Below, piece by piece: positions 59,401 to 64,000 of a stretch of DNA of 64,000 nucleotides; the stretch's first letter is position 1, and every line of letters begins with the position of its first letter. The position numbers were made by a program, and so were the translations under genes. The DNA is taken from NCBI RefSeq assembly GCF_002549795.1, contig NZ_CP021435.1:310001-374000 (forward strand), read 5' to 3'. The DNA is from Halomonas beimenensis. GTDB lineage: Bacteria > Pseudomonadota > Gammaproteobacteria > Pseudomonadales > Halomonadaceae. A model generated the notes under the pieces. That model made no database searches, had not been told where the DNA came from, and saw only the letters and a program-made list of their open reading frames with translations.

Positions 59401-59531
59401 TCGCGCACGGTGATCGCCGGGTCCTCCCGGGCCGGCAGGGTGAAGTAGCTGTACAGGCCGAACAGCATGGCCAGCACGGTGGCCAGGTAGAAGACGGGAC
59501 GGCGGCGGTGGGCGATCTGGCTCAGGTTCAT
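56427..59531 (-). CDS. RND-family efflux permease (AcrB/HAE1 superfamily)
   Basis: This 1034-residue inner-membrane pump has the full RND plan: N-terminal helix HRRPVFYLATVLAMLFGLYSYF, two periplasmic porter regions, TM4 with the proton-relay Asp in LGLLVDNAIVVAEDF, and the second half ending with LAGIIINNAIVLIDRIDIE. The early PAREDPAITVREAVVTTAFPG is characteristic of the AcrB-like group paired with a lipoprotein adaptor. It exports a hydrophobic drug or metabolite across both membranes with the adaptor and an outer-membrane channel encoded elsewhere. Confidence 0.93.
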   Translation of the reverse strand: MNLSQIAHRRRPVFYLATVLAMLFGLYSYFTLPAREDPAITVREAVVTTAFPGLPAAQVEENITKPLEERIRTVGEVEEIRSTSMRGRSILHVEIQDRYFDLEQIWDEVRQKIEAARPDLPAGTRDPVFNDDFGDVAVVTAALTAEDFPQAEQQEIAEHVRTVLYGVPGTKKVELLGLQAQRVFVDIAEARLAELGLTPGDLAAQIQRRNIFPPGGVLEAGEQRLALEVSGEFESLEALGDAELRLPDGGTLRLRDLGEIRRGYQDPVDKPAYFNGEPAIVFAVSMLEGRSVLDFGQAIQARLDELRASLPAGYRLDVMTFQPDQVANAVYGVTRSVLQTLAIVLGVVILFLGVRTGLIVGSIIPTVMLATLAVMGLAEITLQRASLATLVIALGLLVDNAIVVAEDFKTRLEAGSSRDQALKETGGELALPLLSSSLTTILVFLPLMLAEHAAGEYTRSISIVIAITLLSSWFLSLTVTPALCHRFLQAPRGAAAPGEPEDGGPNLSDRAFGWVSRRYGRLLARLLHHRALFLAAMALTLVAGVAMMQLVPQKFFPDSDRNQVLVTLDFPSDIAENATDRRIQALSRELREAPGLAPDVTGVAAYAGFGGPRFVLSLTPIDPAPNKGFLVLNVSGRDRVEGVIHATRDYLATRHPDLSPQVTRMFLGPSDSTLLQVQVKGPDREVLFAAAERVEGILRELDGARDVRQSWEARIPSLTIEVDQARARSAGITSEDIARSLSGALDGYRLSQYREGDDIIPVVMRYAEEQRQSLARLKSLTVYPLGTPGPGVPLNQVADIGLDNGYYRIDRENLVRTITVEGRNRRLTAEDMVPRVEPALRELEASLPPGHWIEFDGVVVESREGQAALQANLPLCLGLIFVLLVAQFNSFKRPLVIVATIPLVIVGVALGLLATRANFGFMVLLGIYSLAGIIINNAIVLIDRIDIERADPRLTGRDAVVKASARRLRPILMSAITTILGFLPLIIGRDPLFFGMAGAMAFGLGVGTIMSLGVVPVLYTLFFGIDTREPARGG

Positions 59532-59538
59532 CTCGGCC

Positions 59539-60651
59539 TCAGTTGTAGCGTTCCGGCCCCTCGCCGAGCAGGTTCACTTCCTGCCCGGGGCCGACGAACT
59601 CGGCCCCGCGGGCCACGATGCGCTCGCCGACGGCCAGCTCGCCGCGGACCAGGGCCCGGCCGTCGTCGATCGCCACCACCTCGACCGCGACCCGCTCCAG
59701 GCGCCTGGCCTCGGTGATGCGCAGCACATGAGCCCGCTCCTCGCCCGTGTAGACCAGGGCGGTGAGCGGCACCGGGAGGGTCGCGTCGGCGTCCGGCTCG
59801 CCCAGCGACAGCGCCACCTGGGCGGTCATGCCGGAGCGCAGGCCGGCGGGAGGGGCGTCCACGGCCAGGATCACCGGGTAGTCGTTGGAGGAGCGCGGCT
59901 GGGTGCCCAGGTGGCGCAGGGTGGCGGGGCTGGCGGCGCCGCCGAGCGCCGGGAAGATGACCTCGTGACGGGAGCCCTCGGCCAGGGCGCCGACCAGGGT
60001 CTCGGGCACGCTGGTCTCCACCTCGAAGCCTTCCCGGTCGGAGATCACCTCGAGGATCGGCTGGCCGGCGCCGACCCGCTCGGCGGGCTCGGCATGGCGC
60101 CGGCTCACCGACCCGTCGAAGGGGGCCGCCAGGGTCGTCAGCGTCAGGTCTCGCTCCGCCAGGTCCCGGGCCGCCTCGGCCGAGGCGTGCCGCGATTCGG
60201 CGGTGCCCAGGGCGGCTCGGGCGGCGTCCAGACGGGTCCGGCTGACGTAGCCCTGCTCGGCGAGCCGCGCGTGGCGCCGGTAGTCCTGGCGCTTCTCGCG
60301 CAGCACGGCCTCGGCCTCGCCGAGCTCGGCCTCCCGCTGACGGGCCACCAGCCGATAGCGTTCGTCGTCCAGTGTCGCCAGGACCTCCCCGGCGGCGAAG
60401 CGCTCGCCCACGTCCGCGGTCAGGCGGCGGATCTCGCCGGGGATCTCGAAGCTCAGCGAGGTGCGTTCGGCGGCCTTGACCCGGCCCGAGAGGCGGGTGA
60501 CGGCGGCCCCGTTGCCGGCCTGGATGACGTGACTGTCCACCACGGTGGGCGGCGCCTCGGGCGGCGCGGCCTCCGGCGAGCAACCGGCGAGCAGCAGCGA
60601 CAGGCCGGCCAGCAGCAGGGCGAGGGACTGCGCGCGGTGAAGGCATGACAT
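59539..60651 (-). CDS. RND periplasmic adaptor (membrane-fusion) lipoprotein
   Basis: This 370-residue protein has a lipoprotein signal (LLAGLSLLLAGC), then the adaptor pattern: TRLSGRVKAAERTSLSFEIPGEI, a barrel-sandwich (lipoyl) part, an alpha-hairpin coiled coil (REAELGEAEAVLREKRQDYRRHARLAEQGYVSRTRLD) and the matching return strand LAAPFDGSVSRRHAEPAERV. It links the RND pump to the outer membrane. ATG 60651 follows GAGGAACG; the longer frame upstream runs over the operator and is rejected. It is first gene of the efflux operon. Confidence 0.92.
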   Translation of the reverse strand: MSCLHRAQSLALLLAGLSLLLAGCSPEAAPPEAPPTVVDSHVIQAGNGAAVTRLSGRVKAAERTSLSFEIPGEIRRLTADVGERFAAGEVLATLDDERYRLVARQREAELGEAEAVLREKRQDYRRHARLAEQGYVSRTRLDAARAALGTAESRHASAEAARDLAERDLTLTTLAAPFDGSVSRRHAEPAERVGAGQPILEVISDREGFEVETSVPETLVGALAEGSRHEVIFPALGGAASPATLRHLGTQPRSSNDYPVILAVDAPPAGLRSGMTAQVALSLGEPDADATLPVPLTALVYTGEERAHVLRITEARRLERVAVEVVAIDDGRALVRGELAVGERIVARGAEFVGPGQEVNLLGEGPERYN

Positions 60652-60712
60652 GGAGGCGTTCCTCGGTGGCCGGTGGAGGCACCCGGAGGCCCGGGAGATG
60701 ACGAGCAGTGTA

Positions 60713-60728
60713 TTAATCAATTGATTAA
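60713..60728. promoter_or_regulatory. 16-bp perfect palindrome, candidate TetR operator
   Basis: TTAATCAATTGATTAA is a perfect AT-rich palindrome, 62 bp upstream of the adaptor gene start, in an otherwise GC-rich window. It overlaps the best candidate promoter region of the RND operon, and the operon encodes its own TetR protein. Confidence 0.7.
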
Positions 60729-60795
60729 ATCGCAACGTCGCCTCGCTCGGCAAGGGCGAGACGCACCGGGCGGCGCCCCTGGCCGGGGGAATCTC

Positions 60796-61662
60796 TCAGG
60801 CGCCCTCGGGGGAGAGATGCTCGCGAATCAGCTCGTACAGCCGGGCGGCCGGCGCGGTGGGCCGGCGAGGTGCCCGGTGCAGCGCCAGCTCGATGGCGGG
60901 CAGCGGGGGCAGGCCGCTGGTCTCGTCCAGCGCCCGCAGCTCGCCGGTCAGCATGTTGCGGGTGACCACGACCACCGCCAGCCCGGCGGTGACGATGGGG
61001 GCCAGGCCGGTCATCGACTGGCTGGCATAGGCCAGCCGCCAGTCGCGTCCCGCGGCCTGCAGGGCATGCTCGGCCATTTCCCGGAAGACGTCCGCGCCGG
61101 GGGAGTACAGCGCCAGGGGCAGCGGATCCTGGAGCGACGGTTGCCGGTGCAGGCCCACCGCCCACACCAGGGGCTCGCGGCGGATCACCTCGCCCCCCGG
61201 GGAGTCCCGCTGACGGGTCACCAGGGCCAGGTCGAGCTCGCCGGCGCGGACCTGCTGGATCAGGGAGACGCTGGTGCCGCAGTGCACCTGGAGCCGCACC
61301 GCCGGGTAGAGCTGGTGGAAGTAGGAGAACACCGAGGGCAGCAGCGAGGCGTAGTCCTCGGGGATGCCCAGGCTCAGGTCCCCGGAGACCGTGCCCTTCT
61401 GCATGTCGCTCCAGGCCTCGTCGTTGAGGGCCAGCAGGCGGCGGGCATGGCCCAGCAGACGCTCGCCCTCCGGCGTGAAGCGCAGGCGGCGCCCCTCCCG
61501 CTCATGCAGGTCCACCCCCAGGGCGGTCTCCAGCCGGTGCAGCTGCATGCTCACCGTGGACTGGGTGTAGGCGAGGCGCTGGGCCGCGCCGGTGACGGTG
61601 CCGGTATCGGCGATCGTCACCAGGGTCCGCAGCAGGTTGAGGTCGAAGGTTCTCGGACGCAT
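60796..61662 (-). CDS. LysR-family transcriptional regulator
   Basis: This 288-residue protein has an N-terminal HTH (TFDLNLLRTLVTIADTGTVTGAAQRLAYTQSTVSMQLHRLETALG) and a LysR co-inducer domain. It is divergent from a DMT-family exporter gene with 102 bp between, so it probably controls that transporter. It is likely unrelated to the RND operon that follows on the same strand. Confidence 0.9.
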   Translation of the reverse strand: MRPRTFDLNLLRTLVTIADTGTVTGAAQRLAYTQSTVSMQLHRLETALGVDLHEREGRRLRFTPEGERLLGHARRLLALNDEAWSDMQKGTVSGDLSLGIPEDYASLLPSVFSYFHQLYPAVRLQVHCGTSVSLIQQVRAGELDLALVTRQRDSPGGEVIRREPLVWAVGLHRQPSLQDPLPLALYSPGADVFREMAEHALQAAGRDWRLAYASQSMTGLAPIVTAGLAVVVVTRNMLTGELRALDETSGLPPLPAIELALHRAPRRPTAPAARLYELIREHLSPEGA

Positions 61663-61677
61663 ACATCACCAGCCTTG

Positions 61678-61691
61678 ATGATTCATATCAT
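61678..61691. promoter_or_regulatory. Candidate LysR binding site in the divergent spacer
   Basis: ATGAT-TCAT-ATCAT is an interrupted palindrome. A second interrupted pair, AGAATC...GATTCT, lies at 61694-61716. Both are in the 102-bp AT-rich region between the LysR and DMT-transporter genes. Confidence 0.5.
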
Positions 61692-61764
61692 GAAGAATCG
61701 TTTTTGTGATGATTCTGACGCGGATAGCCTGCCCCTGTCATTCATCGGACAGGGAGGAGGCGAC

Positions 61765-62649
61765 ATGCGGTTACCCAGTTCAGGATCCGGACAGGTCATG
61801 GTCGCCGGCGTCATGCCGGCCTTGCTGGCGGTGGTGCTATGGAGCCTCGCTCCGCTATTGGTTGACATGGCGAGAAGCATTCCGCCGCTGCGCCTCACGG
61901 CCCTGGCCCTGCTCGCCGGCGCCCTGGGCGCCCTGCCGATGAGCGGTCGTGCCGGCGGGGCCCGGCCACCGCTGTCCTGGCGCTGGCGGGCGGTCGTCTT
62001 CGCGGGGCTTCCCCTGCTGGTACTGGGCGCCGTGGGCTCCTATCTCGCCGGCCTCGGCCTGGCCCCCACCGCCGAGGCGGCCCTGGTCACCTATACCTGG
62101 CCGGTGATGTTCGTGGTGCTCAGCCAGTGGACCCTGCACGGGCGGGTGCCCGGGACGGTCATCGGCGGGGCGCTGGTGGCCTTCTCCGGGGCGGCGCTGC
62201 TGCTGGCGCCCCAGCTAGGGTCGGGCGGGATCGCCGAGCATCTGCCGGGCTACCTGTTGGCGCTGCTGTCCGGTTGCTGTTGGGCGCTCTACTCCTGGCT
62301 CTGCCAGCGGGCGCCGGTCTCGCTGGCGGCGGTGATGCCGCGGTTGTTCCTGCTGGCCAGCGTCATCGCCGCGGCGGCCAGCCTCGGGATCGAGGGGCGT
62401 GCGGTGATGCCCGATCTCGGCGCCCTGGTCGCCGCCCTGGCCCTGGGGCTGGGGCCCTACGGCCTGGCCATGGTGTCCTGGGATCGGGCGCTGCGCCTCG
62501 GTCGCAGTGGCCTGGTCGGCAGCCTGGCCTACGGGGTGCCGGTCCTGGCGGCGTGCTTCCTGGTGATCGGGGGCGCGGCCACGCCGGACTGGCGCCTGCC
62601 CGCCGCGGCGGCGCTGGTGGTGGCCGGTTGTGCCCGGGCCAGCCGGTGA
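61765..62649 (+). CDS. EamA/DMT-family transporter
   Basis: This 294-residue protein has ten hydrophobic segments in two EamA halves. The first half has VVLWSLAPLLVDMARSIPPLRLTALALLAG and GSYLAGLGLAPTAEAALVTYTWPVMFVVL; the second has SGCCWALYSWLCQR. The layout resembles aromatic amino acid exporters such as YddG. The substrate is not known. GGAGGAGG precedes ATG 61765. The divergent LysR gene is its probable regulator. Confidence 0.87.
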   Translation: MRLPSSGSGQVMVAGVMPALLAVVLWSLAPLLVDMARSIPPLRLTALALLAGALGALPMSGRAGGARPPLSWRWRAVVFAGLPLLVLGAVGSYLAGLGLAPTAEAALVTYTWPVMFVVLSQWTLHGRVPGTVIGGALVAFSGAALLLAPQLGSGGIAEHLPGYLLALLSGCCWALYSWLCQRAPVSLAAVMPRLFLLASVIAAAASLGIEGRAVMPDLGALVAALALGLGPYGLAMVSWDRALRLGRSGLVGSLAYGVPVLAACFLVIGGAATPDWRLPAAAALVVAGCARASR

Positions 62650-62785
62650 GGCCGGGGGCTCGCTGACGCCTGCGGGCCGGTGGCCGCGGTCACCGCCCCG
62701 TCGCCTGCCGACGCACGCAGCGTTTGCGCGAAGCCATGCCTGCCGTCCACCTTGAGAGGAGCCGACGACCGGGAGGGCGAAGAGG

Positions 62786-63445
62786 ATGGCGCATGATGCC
62801 GAGCGTCTCGAGGTGGGCCGACCGCAGGGCATGTCCGTGATCAGCCTGCTGTTGCTGGCCAACGGCCTGACCTTCCTGGTCGAGCTGATCCTGCCTCGGC
62901 CGATGTTCCAGTACTTCGCGCTCTGGCCCCTGGGCGAGGCCCCGGCGACCCTGCCCTTGCCCATCGACATGCCGGTGGGCGAGTTCCACCTCTGGCAGCT
63001 GCTGAGCTATGCCTTCCTCCACGGCAGCCTCTTTCACCTCTTCATCAACATGTTCGTGCTGTGGATGTTCGGCAGCCCCCTGGAGCGCGACTGGGGCAGC
63101 CAGCGCTTCGCCGTCTACTACTTCCTGTGCGTGCTGGGAGCGGGGGCGGTGCAGCTGCTGGTCGTCTCGACGGGGGACTTCGCGCCCACCGTGGGGGCCT
63201 CCGGCGGCGTCTATGCGCTGCTGCTGGCCTTCGGCATGCGCTATCCCAACCAGTACATCCTGCTGCTGATCCCGCCGATTCCCATGAAGGCCAAGTACTT
63301 CGTCATCGTCATCGGCGTGGTCGAGCTGTGGTCCGGCATCGCCGGCACCCGGGAGGGCGTGGCGCACTTCGCCCACCTGGCGGGGATGGTGGTGGGGCTC
63401 TTCCTGCTGCTGAGCTGGCGCCAGCGGCCGCCGTCGCGGTGGTAG
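62786..63445 (+). CDS. Rhomboid-family intramembrane serine protease
   Basis: This 219-residue membrane protein has six predicted helices. The active Ser is in GASGGVYALLLAFGM near residue 136, and the His of the catalytic dyad is in AHFAHLAGM near residue 196. Typical rhomboid elements are HLWQLLSYAFLHGSLFHLFINMFVLWMFG. It cleaves transmembrane helices of unknown substrate proteins within the membrane. 62650-62785 before it shows no gene. Confidence 0.92.
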   Translation: MAHDAERLEVGRPQGMSVISLLLLANGLTFLVELILPRPMFQYFALWPLGEAPATLPLPIDMPVGEFHLWQLLSYAFLHGSLFHLFINMFVLWMFGSPLERDWGSQRFAVYYFLCVLGAGAVQLLVVSTGDFAPTVGASGGVYALLLAFGMRYPNQYILLLIPPIPMKAKYFVIVIGVVELWSGIAGTREGVAHFAHLAGMVVGLFLLLSWRQRPPSRW

Positions 63446-63532
63446 CGCCGGTTTCTTGCCCCGGCCAGTGGCGAAGCCTGATCCAGGAGTGGAAGCGGGC
63501 GGTGCGCCTGACGGTGTGGTGTCATCATGAAA

Positions 63533-63560
63533 ATGGCCGATGCCCCTGGGCATCGGCCAT
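63533..63560 (-). terminator. Intrinsic terminator of nrdB
   Basis: ATGGCCGATGCCC and GGGCATCGGCCAT form a perfect 13-bp stem around a two-base loop. On the minus strand it is followed by TTTTCATG, giving a U-tract after the nrdB stop 32 bases upstream. It may also stop transcription from the convergent rhomboid gene. Confidence 0.8.
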
Positions 63561-63592
63561 AGTTCCGGCTTCTCGGAATGCGTGCCCGTCGA

Positions 63593-64000
63593 TCAATCCC
63601 AGCTCAGCGCGCCGCCCACCTGGTACTCGGTGACGCGGGTCTCGAAGAAGTTCTTCTCCTTGCGCAGGTCGATGATCTCGCTCATCCACGGGAAGGGGTT
63701 CTCGGCGCCCGGGAACTGCTCCTTCAGGCCGATCTGCGCCAGGCGGCGGTTGCAGATGAAGTGCAGGTACTCCTCCATGATCGCCGCGTTCATGCCCAGC
63801 ACGCCGCGGGGCATGGTGTCGCGGGCGTAGGCGATCTCCAGCTCGGTGCCCTCGAGGATCATCTGGGTGACCTCGTCCTGGAACTCCGGGGTCCACAGGT
63901 GCGGGTTCTCGATCTTGATCTGGTTGATCATGTCCACGCCGAAGTTCAGGTGCATGGACTCGTCGCGCAGGATGTACTGGAACTGCTCGGCGACGCCGGT
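63593..64000 (-). CDS. nrdB: Ribonucleoside-diphosphate reductase beta subunit, class Ia (3' part)
   Basis: The last 135 residues of the radical-generating subunit are present; the start lies beyond the window. The segment has [15 protein letters not shown] (Fe-ligand Glu and His), a [23 protein letters not shown] helix and the C-terminal tail [15 protein letters not shown] used to bind the alpha subunit. It reduces ribonucleotides to deoxyribonucleotides with NrdA. An intrinsic terminator follows. Confidence 0.95.
   Translation of the reverse strand, partial: TGVAEQFQYILRDESMHLNFGVDMINQIKIENPHLWTPEFQDEVTQMILEGTELEIAYARDTMPRGVLGMNAAIMEEYLHFICNRRLAQIGLKEQFPGAENPFPWMSEIIDLRKEKNFFETRVTEYQVGGALSWD

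Noticed and set aside
1-64000. tRNA, rRNA, CRISPR or prophage regions
   Set aside because: Nothing with cloverleaf, rRNA signature, repeat-spacer pattern or phage structural genes was recognised; the only mobile elements are one IS and the MITE-like repeats.

Overview
This 64 kb window is a chromosomal segment from a high-GC (about 70%) gammaproteobacterium. Gene content and protein style (glnE, dgkA, a class Ia nrdB, polyamine catabolism, NhaC-type antiporter, agmatinase close to the E. coli SpeB type) suggest a halophile of the Halomonadaceae, probably Halomonas or a close relative. The genus is inferred, not proven. No rRNA, tRNA or CRISPR array was seen. Genes are tightly packed, and most have a recognisable Shine-Dalgarno sequence.

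Layout. 1-3557: end of dgkA, a 263-bp inverted-repeat element, then glnE. 3745-16911: a large catabolic island. It has a CUT2-type ABC importer (binding protein, two permeases, double ATPase) followed by maleylacetate reductase, a TrzA/AtzA-type amidohydrolase, a 3-hydroxyisobutyrate-dehydrogenase-like enzyme, hydroxyquinol 1,2-dioxygenase, a TcpB/RutE-type flavoprotein, a TauE/SafE exporter, a cytoplasmic regulator made of a DNA-binding domain fused to a solute-binding-protein fold, and a convergent SDR. The enzymes define a hydroxyquinol -> maleylacetate -> 3-oxoadipate route, but no ring hydroxylase is present and the imported substrate is unknown. 17137-21846: second repeat copy, aroQ, a 44-residue lipoprotein, M48 protease, K+ channel, luciferase-like oxidoreductase.

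21890-35447: an agmatine/putrescine region. It holds agmatine deiminase, NhaC-type antiporter, class III aminotransferase, M20 carbamoylase-type hydrolase, aldehyde dehydrogenase, agmatinase, a frameshifted APC permease, and LysR and LuxR regulators. It is interrupted by a complete IS481-family element, 1028 bp long with a 6-bp target duplication, sitting just upstream of a periplasmic msrA. 35582-39431: XpaC/TelA pair and a soluble three-PAS chemoreceptor with a sigma-28-like promoter. 39576-44753: a four-gene unit with an ATP-grasp ligase, CocE/NonD hydrolase, VOC protein and UMF1-type MFS transporter.

45594-55517 is rich in DNA repair. It has a FAN1/VRR-NUC nuclease translationally coupled to a nuclease-XPD-type helicase, and a LigD whose phosphoesterase, ligase and polymerase activities are three separate genes in the canonical domain order. 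A Kef-type antiporter, a DUF2799 lipoprotein and a double cupin lie between them. 55561-60728: an RND efflux operon with its TetR regulator and a perfect 16-bp palindrome in its promoter. 60796-64000: LysR/DMT transporter divergent pair, a rhomboid protease and the 3' part of nrdB.

The most unusual items are the hydroxyquinol island with its solute-binding-protein-fused regulator, the split LigD, the ligase/hydrolase cassette, the agmatine cluster in which an M20 enzyme may replace the usual N-carbamoylputrescine amidase, and a MITE-like repeat family whose terminal repeats differ between copies yet still pair within a copy.
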